64,000 nucleotides of DNA, taken from Oscarella lobularis (taxonomy: Eukaryota > Porifera > Homoscleromorpha > Homosclerophorida > Oscarellidae). The stretch's first letter is position 1; each line of letters starts with the position of its first letter. The DNA lies in the NCBI RefSeq assembly GCF_947507565.1, contig NC_089180.1:1984001-2048000 (forward strand), in the 5' to 3' direction. The position numbers were made by a program, and so were the translations under genes. This document shows positions 24,670 to 35,592 of this stretch, in pieces. A model generated the notes under the pieces. It had not been told where the DNA came from and searched no databases. It saw only the letters and a program-made list of their open reading frames with translations.

Positions 24670-25017
24670 TTAGACGACAAATGTTTGTTGAGGAAAGCCC
24701 GGCGTCGTTTTCGGCGGCAGAATCGTCGTTTTCGGTGGCAGAATCGTCGTTTTCGGCATCGAGTTGTTAGTCTGAGGCGTCCCGTTGTTTTAGTCCGGAG
24801 TTTTGGCATTCGTGGCCGGAGCAATCGTAGCCGGATTATTCGTTATGTTCGTGGCCGTCGTCGGTTGGGCCGTAGAGTTCTGCGAATGGGTAACGACCAC
24901 GAGGATGGCGACGATGAGCCAGACACTGTCACAGCAGGGCCGGAGGGCATTTTTGAAGTTTTTCCGGCATTTTCGCGCGCATTGCGCGCGCGAAATTTTT
25001 TTACCACGCTCATTCAA
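24670..25017 (-). CDS. Possible small secreted Thr/Pro-rich protein (weak)
   Basis: A hydrophobic stretch SVWLIVAILVVVTHSQ resembles a signal peptide. It is followed by Thr/Asn-rich STAQPTTATNITNN and then, in the same frame beyond a TAA at 24790-24792, by MPKTTILPPKTTILPPKTT, ending at 24670. The reading past the stop continues the same mucin-like composition. The gene may therefore end at 24790, or the stop may be a lesion or error. No homologue is recognised, and low complexity makes a chance frame possible. Confidence 0.3.
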
Positions 25018-25081
25018 GACAAGGTTTTTGATTAGCTCACTCAGAATTTAAATTTTCCGAAAAATCTTAGCCTACTTTCAG

Positions 25082-25764
25082 AGTTATGTTTTTACATATG
25101 GGACACGGGAGAGGAATGGGACATGGAGCCTCTGTCCGAAGACGACGATTCTACAGGTAGCGTAGACCCTACTTCGATTATTTTGCTCTTCGGGTGAGCA
25201 AGCATAGGAGTTTGTATTTCTTGTGAGGGGCCCCCTTTCTCCAACGTCTACGTCCTGCAATGTGAGTTTACACGTGGCATACGGGGTGTGATACAGGTTT
25301 TTGGTTGAGTTCCGAAATCCGTTCGAATCCACGCGATCTCGCGTCGCTTTGCTTCTCCGCGTCTAGGTACGGCATCGATTAAACGCAAGCGACCCGAAGA
25401 AGGCGAAGCCCGTTTTTCCGACGCCTCGCTTTCCCCATGGCCCAACCCCATCCGGCGATCGACAGCACGCTCGTTCGAGTCGTTTCCGAGCGAAGTGCAA
25501 TACCAGGCGCCTCAAATCGGCTCGCAACCGTTCGCGTAAGCCTCCAGCGCTAGCGGGGACCCCTCTCGTTGCAACGAAAATTTCTCTCAGCGTGTCGCAA
25601 CCGAGTCTTTCGCACGCGCACGTAAGAAAAAAACGTCAAATAAATAAAAGTAAAAATGTTCGAACTTTCGTTAGTTATTGACGCCGTCGTTTCAGTCTGC
25701 GCAGCGCAGGCGTCCACTCAGCCGGCTCCCCAGCTCTCCCCAGCAACAAGCGTCGCCCGCCTAG
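25082..25764 (+). CDS. Hypothetical spliced protein, four in-phase exons
   Basis: Four pieces join in phase at canonical sites: 25082-25156, 25367-25535, 25591-25621 and 25696-25764 (TAG). They encode an acidic start (WDTGEEWDMEPLSEDDD), then a basic Ser/Pro-rich region (IKRKRPEEGEARF, WPNPIRRSTARSFE) and a QQQASPA end. The composition suggests a disordered, possibly nuclear protein. I recognise no family, and the true first exon is not identified. Confidence 0.4.
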
Positions 25765-25839
25765 CAAAAAAAGTAGCAATAATTTCAATGACGCAAAGTC
25801 GAAGACGCTCTCTCTTATCTGGACGTCGAATCTTTGATT

Positions 25840-26947
25840 TTTAGAGCGTTCCCTATATTAGACAACGTAGTCCCTAATCTTTAATCTTTAGACGGTTCTC
25901 TATATTAGAGAACGTAGTCCCTAATCTTTCATTTTTAGAGGGTTCCCTATATTAGAAAACGTAGTTCCTAATCTTTGATTTTAGAGAACGTAGTCCCTAA
26001 ACTTTGATTTTTAGACGGTTCCCTATATTAGAGAACGTAGTCCCTAATCTTTAATCTTTAGACGGTTCCCTATATTATAGAACGTAGTCCCTAATCTTTG
26101 ATTTTTAGAGGGTTCCCTATATTAGAGAACGTAGTCCCTAATCTTTGATTTTTAGAAGGTTCCCTATACTAGATAATGATGGCCTTTGTGAGCCATCATG
26201 GGATCCCCGAACACCCCCAGCACAATCTTATTACTCTACTTGTTGTAAAGCCTTTTTGCATAATTTGCATCGCACTGCCTAACCACGTGGGTTGGCATGC
26301 TTTATTTTCCTCAAAAGCCTACAATTTGGCCTCTTTATGTAAGCGTGACACAGAGCTATACCTCTCCTAACCCTAACCTCTGCCCCTTTGGGTGATCGTG
26401 TCACGAGGCCCATTATCAGCTCGCAGTTGGGTTTGCGTGCTGCGAGCTGCGCTCGCAGCACGACAAACCCAACGTGCTCCTTTACTGCGTTCCCTTTATA
26501 AACGTACACGTTCCTGAAAACTTTTGAACACAATCCGGGGTCCCTATCTACTGTGACGTCACCGTTTTATGTACTGTACATTTTGTTCAAAATACGGGAG
26601 AGTATGACATCACAATGAATGTGATGTCATAAAGGCACCTGTGTGTGTGATTGGCCTAAGAGCGATTGTGACGTGAGCGTTACCGACAGACAGACAGAAA
26701 CACACTTTGGTTTTTGGGCGATCACGTTTGAGAGACCCTCCCACCAGGGCGCGCGCGGGCTTCGCCCGCGCGCGCCCTGGTGTTCGGGGAATCATAGAGA
26801 ACGTAGTCCCTAATCTTTGATTTTTAGAGGGTTCCCTATACAAGAGAACGTAGTCCCTAATATTTAATTTTTAGACGGTTCCCTATATTAGAGAACGTAG
26901 TCCCTAATCTTAAATCTGTAGACGGTTCCCTATATTAGAGAACGTAC
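25840..26947. repeat. 47-bp tandem array split by a Helitron-like insertion
   Basis: Units of GAGAACGTAGTCCCTAATCT followed by TTGATTTTTAGAGGGTTCCC occupy 25840-26168 and 26795-26947. Element A (26169-26794) sits between them. The array ends at the splice donor of the alpha2-delta-like gene (26947), so it may lie in an intron of that gene. Confidence 0.9.
26169..26794 (-). mobile_element. Helitron-like non-autonomous element A
   Basis: In minus orientation the element ends with an ATGATGGC/GCCATCAT inverted repeat, then TATCTAG, and the next host base is T. Its other end carries a 14-bp hairpin arm of GGGCGCGCGCGGGC type. The internal block GGGAGGGTCTCTCAAACGTGATC and the CTGTCTGTCTGTC tract are shared with copies B and C. 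In the surrounding 47-bp array the host reads CCCTATA then TAGAGAACG across the element, i.e. insertion between A and T without target duplication. This is typical of Helitrons, although the 5' end is not a clear TC. Confidence 0.6.
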
Positions 26948-27893
26948 AGTGTAGTCGCGATGGAAACCGGCGAAATTGCGTCCCCATTCGTAGGAAGGAT
27001 AGACGCGAATCATGCCACGCGTCGTCGCAAAGTATTGCCACCTATTAATTAATTAATTAATTAATTAATTAAAATTTAATAAATATATAAAATATAGGAT
27101 TATTTTTTGTACCTTAGCGACGAGTCGTTTTGGTAATTCTTCTTGAAGAGATCGTCGAGACCGTTCGTCCATCGGATTTCGGCGGCGGCGACGCCAGCGT
27201 CGCTTCTCGATACAGCATCCGGGAGTTTGATCACACTCGGATCGAACGAAACCTTCTGTTTGAAAACGCTAGAACACGCGCACATATAAGACTGAAATTC
27301 CTAAAGTTTTGTTTCTATTCTTACTCCGAATAGGATGCTTGCAATAAAGAATTAGGAAAATGGGCGTCACTGTAATCCGTTCGAATACCCATCCGTATTG
27401 GGAGCGACCGTTCGAGAAGAATCGTCAGGGCTGACGTAGTAGTCGCTTTTCTCAAAGTCTTGATACAATAATTCCGCTTCATCGCGGCGAGATCTTGAAC
27501 CGCCTTCTGTTTTTGATCGAAAAACGCTTCCAATCCACTAGCAATTCGTTCGACCATTTCCAGCCCGGAAACGTTCTCCGACAAGAACGAATTCATATGA
27601 AACGCTCTCTGAGTGTCCGCCACTTTGAGTCCAGTCAATTGACTTCCGATCACTTGAGTCCACGTTTTGACGTCGATGTTTATGCCTGACCACGCCCTCT
27701 CACGACGAGTAGGGAAAGAAGAACGATTAGAATCCCGAAGTAACGTCGATCGAAGAGCCCGAGAAAAGAAGCGAGAAGAAGTAAAACGACGCTCGAAGGA
27801 AGAAGACGCGATCCGGCGTTCGCCGGATCGAACGTAAAGCATTCTCCCGTCGTTTGCATAACAGCACTTTTTCCACCTTTTATAAATACACAA
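26948..27893 (-). CDS. Alpha2-delta / CACHD1-like, N-terminal exons
   Basis: Three exons join in phase: about 27893-27333, then one ending with NGLDDLFKKNYQNDSSL (27270-27113), then WQYFATTRGMIRVYPSYEW (27042-26948). The sequence matches the VWA_N region of voltage-gated calcium channel alpha2-delta and CACHD1 proteins: an initial I-x-V-K-x-W, a helical KALEAFFDQKQKAVQDLA-like segment, then W-Q-Y-F-x-x-x-x-G-x-x-R-V-Y-P. A hydrophobic FGILIVLLSLLVVRG, probably the signal peptide, lies upstream but in another frame from NIDVKTWTQV (shift near 27690), so an unseen intron, an indel or an error is needed. No VWA or Cache exon follows; the donor at 26947 faces the 47-bp array. Confidence 0.6.
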
Positions 27894-27937
27894 TGAATTG
27901 ATAGGCTCGCTCGTTCCCCAAAAGGGGCCTCACTTAC

Positions 27938-28229
27938 TTCCGTTCTTTCCAATGATGAAATTTACTTGAGGATTGAGTTCGAGTTCCAAAAAACGATGGC
28001 ACATAAAGTTTTTTAGTTCCAATCGCTCGATTATGCCGTTTTCTGATTCCGATCGCTTTATAATCGCTTCGTAAGACATCTCAAAGCTCCATTTCATTCG
28101 TTTTACCCTCGTCGCTTCACTGTGCTGCGAATGATCGCCACTAAGCTCTTCGTACGACATGGCTACGGATTCATCTCGATGATCCGACGAATCGAGCGAC
28201 TGGTGGGACCGTTTTCGCGGCCGCGACAT
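27938..28229 (-). CDS. SMC6 homologue, first exon only
   Basis: ATG at 28229-28227 opens MSRPRKRSHQSLDSS, a disordered basic head. The SMC6 N-terminus IIERLELKNFMCHRFLELEL and VNFIIGKNGS follow. The donor splits the Walker A motif (G-K-N-G-S | G-K-S), as expected for an ABC-type SMC head. SMC6 with SMC5 forms the DNA-repair and recombination complex. No second exon is visible downstream; the next minus-strand coding sequence is the alpha2-delta-like gene. The fragment is intact but orphaned. Confidence 0.75.
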
Positions 28230-28371
28230 ATCGAACGTTTTCTTAGTGTCCGCGAACACTAATACGGGACAGCAGCTAGAAGACACGTGCCTCGACTATG
28301 TACTATTTTGTGCCTCTGGAAAATGTGCAAATCAATATGAAAAGGTCCATGAACGATTAAACGAGTCTGTG

Positions 28372-28557
28372 CTACGCTGCCATTTTCATGACGTCACCCA
28401 CATCCCATTTCCGTATCTTTTGAAGTTCTCTCCTTTTGAAAACGGGATCCTTATCGCGATCTTCTCCACTATTGGCTATTCCCATCATAGCCATATTCTT
28501 AGCCATTGCCTCTTTCATTCGATCGCCCGTAATACCAAAAACCTCAAACGTATACAT
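28372..28557 (-). CDS. Hypothetical 61-residue C-terminal exon
   Basis: Encodes a charged sequence with GDRMKEAMAKNMAMMG and DPVFKRRELQKIRKWD. The composition is protein-like, but no family is recognised and the start is uncertain. It lies just upstream of the SMC6 exon on the same strand. Confidence 0.25.
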   Translation of the reverse strand: MYTFEVFGITGDRMKEAMAKNMAMMGIANSGEDRDKDPVFKRRELQKIRKWDVGDVMKMAA

Positions 28558-28599
28558 GTACGGGCGCTTTGTTCCTACAGTACAGTAGGGCGGGCCTAA

Positions 28600-28898
28600 A
28601 AAAGAGGCGGAGCAGTACAGTAAGAAATGACTCTTCTCTTACGGGGATCCTGTACGGTTGCCATGGCGATGGTGACATTAAATTATTTGAGCGTAGATAT
28701 CAATTATTTTCACTGCTTGCGAATTGTCGATTTGCTCAAAGTCTCGAAAGCGAATGCAAAAATTTTTTTTCGGGCAATATTCGTTGAAAAGAATAAAAGT
28801 AATTGAGTAATTAATTTCTTAGCGAAACTCTTACACTAGCCGTTCCAAACACGGACAACGCCAAAAATTATCCAACCGATTGTGGTGATGCCCAGTCT
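28600..28898. other. Intergenic, nothing recognised
   Basis: AT-rich single-copy sequence without a supported exon. Confidence 0.4.
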
Positions 28899-29126
28899 TT
28901 ATTCCGTTCTCGCGACGCGGTGAGTGCCGTTGGGGTCCGTCGTCGTACCGCCGTATAGACTCACGAGGTCATCTGGTGTGAGATCGGCTAAACCTTGAAC
29001 TGATCCCACCATCAGATCCAATGCCTCTTCGTTGAAGTCGAACATGTCGAGTTCAGAAAGAGCGTCGGGACCCGCGGAAGGAGATTTAGCTGAACGCGGC
29101 GTCCGACCAGTCTTCTGAACCTTAGC
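28899..29126 (-). CDS. Hypothetical protein, C-terminal exon
   Basis: After an AG acceptor at 29127-29128 the exon encodes a basic start (KVQKTGRTPRSAKSPS). An acidic helix ELDMFDFNEEALDLM follows, then LADLTPDDLVSLYGG and THRVARTE before TAA (28899-28901). Base composition and the splice site look genuine. No family is recognised. The upstream exon would lie across the foldback elements at 29172-31023. Confidence 0.45.
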   Translation of the reverse strand, partial: AKVQKTGRTPRSAKSPSAGPDALSELDMFDFNEEALDLMVGSVQGLADLTPDDLVSLYGGTTTDPNGTHRVARTE

Positions 29127-29171
29127 CTTGAAAAAATAATAATAATGATGATTAATAATCTATACTTATAA

Positions 29172-29604
29172 GCGCGACAGCCATCTTGAGTGGGCGCGGC
29201 TCTCGAGCGTTTGTCACCATACGTTTCGTCGTCGCTCTCTCGACGCGTTCGCGACGACGCGCAAAGCTCTCTCCCGTCGTGACCGCTTCGCGTGATCGGG
29301 TTTTCGGCCGCCGGCGTTTCGTTCGAGGGAAAGCTTCGAAACGCGCGAAGCGCGAGATTATACGCGTCCGAATGCTTGCATCCGCGATCGACTTCGAATA
29401 CGCTGCTTTTTAGCACAGTTACAAGCATTCGGACGCGTGTAATCTCGCGTTTCGAAGCTGCCCCTCGAATGGGACCGTCGGCCGCGATCGGAAAGAGCTG
29501 TCCGCGTTGTCGCGAATGCGTCGAGACAGCGACGACGAAGCCTACGGTGACAAACGCGCGAGGGCCGCGCCCAATCAATTAATTAATTAAGATGGCTGTC
29601 GCGT
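29172..29604. mobile_element. 430-bp foldback / MITE-like element
   Basis: Almost the whole segment is an inverted repeat. GCGACAGCCATCTT near 29173 is mirrored by AAGATGGCTGTCGC near 29590. The match continues inward through GGGCGCGGC, GTTTGTCACC, TTCGTCGTCGCT and GCATTCGGACGCGT. The arms differ by small indels, including an ATTAATTAATTA insert on the right. TTATAA on both sides is a possible target duplication. Confidence 0.75.
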
Positions 29605-31023
29605 TTATAACTTTTGTCGTTTGAAAGAGTATCTTGAGGTGTCGGTGTTAGCATTACCCAGGCAACACCAACGTGGAGGTCCAGACGCTTCCTTGCCCAA
29701 AATGGCGGTACTTTTGAGTAGTCAAAACAAACAAATGCGAAGAGAAACAGGTAGAAATTACACAAATGGGGAGACAGATAAGCAGAAAGTACTGTACGAG
29801 CACGTACACTAAGGAAACAGACTCATACAGGAAGTGTAGCAACACGCGAATGGGGAGATAGACAACAGGCAGACACAAACAAACACAGATATAGATAGGC
29901 AGAAACTAAACATAAAAACAGGAATGCGGAGACAGATGGGCAACTAAGGAGACAGACACATATAGGCAGTGTAGACAGAAGCAGAGACTACACAGAAAAA
30001 AATAAATGGGGAGACAGATAAGCAGAAAGTACATGTACGAACACGTAGATAAGGAGACGGAGTGACTCATAAAAGAAGTGTAGACTGAGGAGGAAAGTAC
30101 TGAGACAACACAGAAGCTAACACAGACAGGTAGAAAGCAAACAGACAAACACACAGAATCGAACACAGAGAGGCAGAAAGTACACAGACAAACACACAGA
30201 TGCAGACACAGACAGGCAGAAACTACACAGACAAACACAGAGATGGACACGCAGAAACTATACACAAGCAAACACAGACACAGATAGGCAGAAACTAAAC
30301 ATAAAAGCAGGAATTCGGAGACAAATAGGCAAATAGTACATATACGAACACGCAGATAAAGACACAGACACAATGAGCAGTGTAAACAGAAGCAGAAACT
30401 AAAGGAAGTGTAGACAGAGGCAGAAAGTACTGAGACAGCACAGAAGCTAACACAGACAGGCAGAAAGTAAACAGACAAACACACAGAAGCGAACACTGAC
30501 AGGCAGAAAGTACACAGACAAACACACAGATGCAGACACAGACAGGCAGAAACTACACAGCCAAACACAGAGATGGACAGGCAGAAACTAAACATAAAAG
30601 CAGGAATTCGGAGAATAACAAGCAAATAGTAAATATACGAACACGCAGATAAAGACACAGAAACATATAGGCAGTGTAGACAGAAGCAGAAACTACGACA
30701 AACACACAAATTCGAACACAGACAGGCAAAAGCTGCACAGACAAACATACACAGTACTTTCTGCATGCATGCCTCTTTACACGTCCTGTATGAGTCTCCT
30801 TATCTACGTGTTCGTAAATGTACTTTATGCTTATCTGTCTCCCCATTTATGTTTTTCCGTGTAGTTTCTGTCTGTCTCTCTTCGCATTTGTGTGTTTTGA
30901 CTACTCAAAACTACCGCCATTTTGGGAAACGAAGCGTCTGGACCTCCGCCTTGGTGTTGCCTGGGTAATGCTAACACAGAAGCGCAAACGTCACCTCAAG
31001 GTACTCTTTCAAACGACAAAAGC
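29605..31023. mobile_element. 1.4-kb foldback element next to the first
   Basis: Inverted ends of more than 150 bp: CTTTTGTCGTTTGAAAGAGT at the left is mirrored at 31003-31023. Further inward CAGGCAACACCAA, GTCCAGACGCTTCC, TTTTGAGTAGTCAAAAC and GGGGAGACAGATAAGC all have inverted partners. The centre is the low-complexity repeat at 29740-30780. No transposase is present. Confidence 0.75.
29740..30780. repeat. Purine-rich CAGACA/CAGAAA repeat inside the foldback element
   Basis: Degenerate repeats of ACACAGACAGGCAGAAAC and CAAACACACAGA, with a longer unit of about 320 bp (compare 30125-30260 with 30446-30585). The long open frames of the opposite strand (CLFVCFCLHC-type) are products of this composition. 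Confidence 0.8.
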
Positions 31024-31149
31024 CTACTCTAAATAAATGCCAAAAACTCCTACGCGATCTTGCTACCCGGTCGAAGACCGGGTAAGTGGACTAGTTATCT
31101 ATAAAAGCCACATGCATCATCGGTCACAATGACCGTTTTGACTAACCGA

Positions 31150-31705
31150 TATTTATAAAGAAATTAACTAAGGAATGCCTGGCTTATCTGTGCTGCATGT
31201 CCAGCGGCACAGATGCCCTATAGCCTAATATAAACGAACCGGAAGCCTTGAGGTAGGCGGCCATGATGAATACCTTCAACTTGGTTACAATCAATCACGG
31301 CGTCTCTTCCCAATTGATAGTTTACAGAAGCTGCGATATTAGAGTTACGATCGTACCATGAAGAAAGAAGAGAGACGTCATGCTGTAAAGACTTGACAAC
31401 ACCACTGAATAAGAAGTATGACTCGTCATGAGACATGCATACATCATCAGCGTAGAGTATAATGGAGGAAGTCAAATTTGAAGATGGTAAGTCACTCGTA
31501 TAGAAGTTGTATAGCAGTGGGCCTAGCTTCGATCCCTGCATGTGGAACACCGCGGAGACATCGACAACAATCAGAAGCATCTTCACCAACTTGAACAAAC
31601 TGACTGCGTCCCAACAGGACCGTGCACGGTGCATGAAAATATGGAGGACAGGACGCTTCGGCGAGGTAATTTACTAAACCAACGCGGAAAAGAATGGGCA
31701 CACAT
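31150..31705 (-). pseudogene. Decayed non-LTR reverse transcriptase fragment
   Basis: Encodes QGSKLGPLLYNFYTSDLPSS and IILYADDV (YADD at 31443-31454), reverse-transcriptase motifs B and C of LINE-type elements. The upstream GVPH block is in a different frame (shift near 31540). Only a few hundred bases survive. It differs from the 17602-20130 enzyme (YADD rather than YLDD). Confidence 0.7.
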
Positions 31706-31730
31706 GCCGCGTTTTTTGTTCCTGTACAGT

Positions 31731-32901
31731 GCTCGTCTCTGTGCGGATTCGGTGACCGAATTAGAAGCGTTGAGTGCGTGGAAGTGGACGAGAGCAGCGT
31801 CTCCGAATCCGATTTAACGTGCGATCAACCGAAACCGCCTCCATCCAATCAATGCCAATTAAGGCCACGAATGTACCCCGGAAGGAAATGATGAGTCTAC
31901 GCGGAGAGTCAGTCACCACAGTTATGTCAGTCCCCCGCCCTCTGTTTTTTCTCCCAGCGTCTTCATGCGCCGAATGGAAATCGAGAAAATACGCTCAAGA
32001 CATGGAGTACACTCTCGATAAGAACAGTCGTCTGTTTCGGGTAATTTTTTTGTCGGCTTGCAAGGAGAAAAGATGGGACTTTTCTGTCAGGTGTACTGCC
32101 ACGGAATGGCGGGAAAGTTTCCGTTCGAATACCTCACGCTTCCCAGTGGGAAAAAACAAAATTATGATTATGCGCGCGTGTTTCCCTACTAGTAAGTGGG
32201 CGCACTTAGTGGCGCAGAACCGCTAGAACTCGACTGATGTCTAATCCGGCGTCTCTAGTCTAGAAAAACATCACTTCTGCCCGCATGACGTCACGGACGA
32301 ACAAGAACCAGCTGTACTCGGAACGCGGCGCGTCGTTCTTTTTCAAAGTTCGTCTGCTCATCGATGTCTTAGAAATTCAAAGTAAGTCACAACACTCATT
32401 GTATGTGCAAACAAGCTTACTTGTGTTTTCTGTGGTCGTGCTTTTTTGCATGGGCAGCTGATGACCTGACGTTCGCAACGTCTAATTGATCGCGGCCCGA
32501 GTTTGCGTCCGCCGTCGACTGTTTCAGTCAAAAGCCTTGCCCACAGGCACGTGGCATCACTCTTAGCGAAAAAAGGCTCGTTTCAGTTTTCCTCTGCTTT
32601 ATTTACACTAGGGCACATTTCACATCGATTTGACCGGAACTGGGTTCGAGCTGGCGTCAGTCGATCAATGGAAACAGACAGGTCATTTTGAGTACAACCA
32701 CATGCGAATCGATTATAGAGCGGTGAGACCATATCGGATTAGGTTTTCTTTGGCAATAAATGATGTGAGGTCTGTGTCTCTTCCATAAACATGGTCTGCT
32801 TTTTGTTTAGGGACTATGTGGTTGTGAGGGGCTTCTGCGGGGGGTTTTGCGGTCGCTGCTTTGTTCCCAGTCACAGACTCAAACTGCGTTTTCTTCGTTG
32901 A
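31731..32901 (+). CDS. ADAMTS9/20-like C-terminus: TSP1 remnant plus GON domain
   Basis: The first exon (after CTGTACAG) encodes the latter part of a thrombospondin type-1 repeat, CSSLCGFGDRIRSVECV. Later exons encode a GON domain: SCAEWKSRKYAQDMEYTLD, LFCQVYCHGM, FPFEYLTLPSGKKQNYDYAR, FFFKVRLLIDVLEIQTDD, FASAVDCFSQKPCPQ, GTFHIDLTGTGFELAS, and the last exon FCGGFCGRCF to TGA 32899-32901. GON domains end ADAMTS9/20 metalloproteases, which act in extracellular matrix and ER trafficking. Oddities: an in-frame TGA at 32487-32489 in FATSN|SRPEF, and an apparent 1-nt shift near 32070 in an A-run. Metalloprotease exons are absent; the upstream side is a dead reverse transcriptase. Confidence 0.75.
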
Positions 32902-33299
32902 AATCGAATGAATGATAGCGACTACTACTCACTAGACCAGACATTCGTTCCTATACACTTTCTTTTCTTGATTAGTGTTGTCACGTGACGTTATAATAAA
33001 TGCATAATATCTATTGCTGATTAGCGTATAGAATTTTGGGTGAGCCCTTCGGAGCGGCAGGACGGAGTTTTAAACACGCATGCGGATTTTCTAAAAGCCA
33101 CCTAATTTTAAACAAAGTGAGTTCAACACCTTTATTACTCCGAGCAAGTGGAGCGGTATTGAACTCTTCCATTACCCTTGCTTGCGCCAAAGGCGTCGTT
33201 CAGAATTGCGATAATACTTTGCTACAGTCTAATGGCGGTCATCTCAATCTAACTCGAGTGTGGGCGAAGGGGTTGCTCAGACGAATGGGGTTTTTCCTA
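32902..33299. other. Intergenic, with one end of an X-type transposon
   Basis: No gene. GGCAGGACGGAGTTTTAAAC at about 33055, followed by CACGCATGC, closely matches the terminus of element X (41672-42366). A second terminus was not found nearby, so this is a diverged or solo end. Confidence 0.5.
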
Positions 33300-34560
33300 T
33301 AGTCGAAAACGGCATCTGATACTTCCGTTTCTCTTTGAGACGAAAGCGGCATCTTATGAGACGAAAGCGGCTTCTCATGCTGCCGTTTTTCTTATATGCG
33401 GAAGCGGCATCTCATGCTGCCGTTTCTCTTATAGAACCGATTCTCTTAGAGACGAAAAAGGACTCAGATGCTTCCGTTTCTTTTAGAGACGAAAGCGTCT
33501 TATGCCGCCGTTTCTCTATGAGACAAAAGCTGCATCTAATGCTGCCGTTTCTCTTAGAAACGAAAGCGACATCTCATGCTGACGTTCCTCTTAGAGGCGA
33601 ATGCGTCATGTCATGCTGCCGTTTCTCTTATCTTATGACTTCTCATGCAGACGTTCTTATAGACAAAAGCGACATCTCACGCCTACGTTCTTATTGAAGA
33701 AAGCGACATCTCAAGCTAACATTTCTCATATATATGAAAGCGGACAAATGGGGCATGCCATTATAGTCAAAAGGGGCATCTTATGCTTCTTTTGTTTCTT
33801 TAGGAGACAAAAGTTACATCTCATTCTGCCGTTTTTCTTATAGGCGGAAGAGGCATCTCAAGCTGACGTTTATACTCCCGTTTTTCTTATACGACATCTC
33901 ATGCTGACGTTCCTCTCAGAGACGAATGCGGAATGTCGAGCTCCCGTTTCTCTTATAGTCCAAAACGGAGTCTGACACTTCCGTTTCTCTTTGAGAGACG
34001 AAAGCGGCTTCTCATGCTGATGCTGCCGCCGTTTTTCTTATATGCGGAAGCGGCATCTCATGCTGCCGTTTCTCTTATAGAATGAAAGCATCATCTCATG
34101 CTGCCGATTCTCTTAGAGACGAAAACGGACTCAGATGCTTCCGTTTCTTTTAGAGACGACAGCGGCATCTTATGCCGCCGTTTCTCTATGAGACGAAAGC
34201 GACATCTCATGCTGACGTTCCTCTTAGAGACGAATGCGTCATGTCATGCTGCCGTTTCTCTTATAGTCGATCTCATTGTGACGTTTCTCTTATAGACGAA
34301 AGTCGCATCTTATGCTGCCGACTCTCATATAGTCGAAAGCGGCATCTCATGCTGCCGTTTCTTTTATTGTCGAAAGCGGCTTCTTTTAGACGAAAGCGGC
34401 ATCTTATGCCGCCGTTTCTCATATAGACGAAAGCGACATCTCATGCTAATAGACGAAAGCGGCATCTCATGCTGCGTCTTAGAGACGAAAAATAACTCTG
34501 ATGCTTCCGTTTCTTTTAGAGACGAAAGCGGCGTTTCATGCTGCCGTTTCTCTACGAAAG
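33300..34560. repeat. 37-bp tandem array
   Basis: Units of GAAAGCGGCATCTCATGCTG followed by CCGTTTCTCTTATAGAC, with many variants. A larger block repeats: 33420-33650 resembles 34085-34290. Copy B of the Helitron-like family begins right at its end. Confidence 0.9.
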
Positions 34561-34565
34561 CGAGA

Positions 34566-35279
34566 GTTGTACGGGTGGAGCCCGTATAACGGCGGAGGGA
34601 GGCTCTCTCAAACGTGATCTTAGGGCCGGAAGTGTCTTTCTGTCTGTCTGTCTGTATGTATGTCTGTTCGTCACGCTCGGTATTGTGACGTAACATAAAA
34701 ACCCGTTTTTTTGTACAGCGCATGCGCGACATAGGGCCCAAAACGGTGCCCCAAAAAAGGCGATTTACGGCACAAAAAAAGGGTTTTTTCTTTCATAAAC
34801 GGAAAAAATGCTTAGAAACCCATGTTTCCAATTGATCTGTGCTATTTTCCGTGTTATAAATGCGCTGAGAAACCGAAACGACAGTTTTGATTGTCACGCT
34901 CTGACGTCACAATCAAAAGTATCCACTCATGTACAGTATGTGGGTGGGTATGTACGTACGGGTAACAGGAAATATGACCCGTACACATGTCCTCCTCAAT
35001 ACACACAGAGCACATTATCAAATACAGTACGTCAGGAAAGCGCCTAATTAGGAAAACATTGCAATCATGCAAGTATTTACAGTATGTAGGTAGAACTGAG
35101 CTGTAGTAGCTAACGGCTGTAATGACCACGTGAATATGTGACAACATAACTTATGTTGTCATAACATAGTGTGATGCAATATTTTTTGACGTCACACTAT
35201 GTTATGCACTCGCGTACGGTAAGCGGTGGGAGGCTCTGCATGATGGCAACACGGTGAACACCGGGCCATCATTCTCTAG
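34566..35279 (+). mobile_element. Helitron-like non-autonomous element B
   Basis: Starts GTTGTACGGGTGGAGCCCGT (a TACGGG/CCCGTA hairpin) and carries GGGAGGCTCTCTCAAACGTG and a CTGTCTGTCTGT tract. It ends GGTGGGAGGCTCTGCATGAT, an ATGATGGC/GCCATCAT hairpin, then TCTCTAG with T as the next base. Colinear with copy C apart from C's insertions. Confidence 0.6.
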
Positions 35280-35592
35280 TCTAATTAAAAATTCTCTGAT
35301 TTCACCCTTTAGTCTTTCTCTGACACCAAAGCAAGAGTGCGTCTTTTGCTGATTTTATCTCCCTTGACTCATCCTAGTGTATGTAAGATGATCTTAGCGT
35401 TCCTTACTCAAAACTGAACGTACCTCTATAGAAATATCCTGAATTTGAAATCGCAAAATTATTGTCCATAGCAAGCCGAGAATCAGTCTCTGATTGCCGT
35501 CAACAATATTATGCGCCCTGATGCTCTCTAATTTGACCTACAGTATGAGACATTAAGTTAACCACGCCCACTTTTCATTTTCCAAAAATCCT
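35280..35592. other. Intergenic, nothing recognised
   Basis: Single-copy AT-rich DNA between element B and the spectrin fragment. Confidence 0.4.

Noticed and set aside
24803-25051. Hydrophobic plus-strand frame (AFVAGAIVAGLFVMFVAVVG) as a membrane protein
   Set aside because: It is antisense to the Thr-rich minus-strand frame. GCC/ACN-rich threonine codons read as V/G/A on the other strand, so only one can be real, and neither is strong.
29906-30766. 286-codon Cys/Leu/Val-rich minus-strand frame resembling a membrane protein
   Set aside because: It is the complement of the CAGACA/CAGAAA low-complexity core of a foldback element, and shifts with the repeat.
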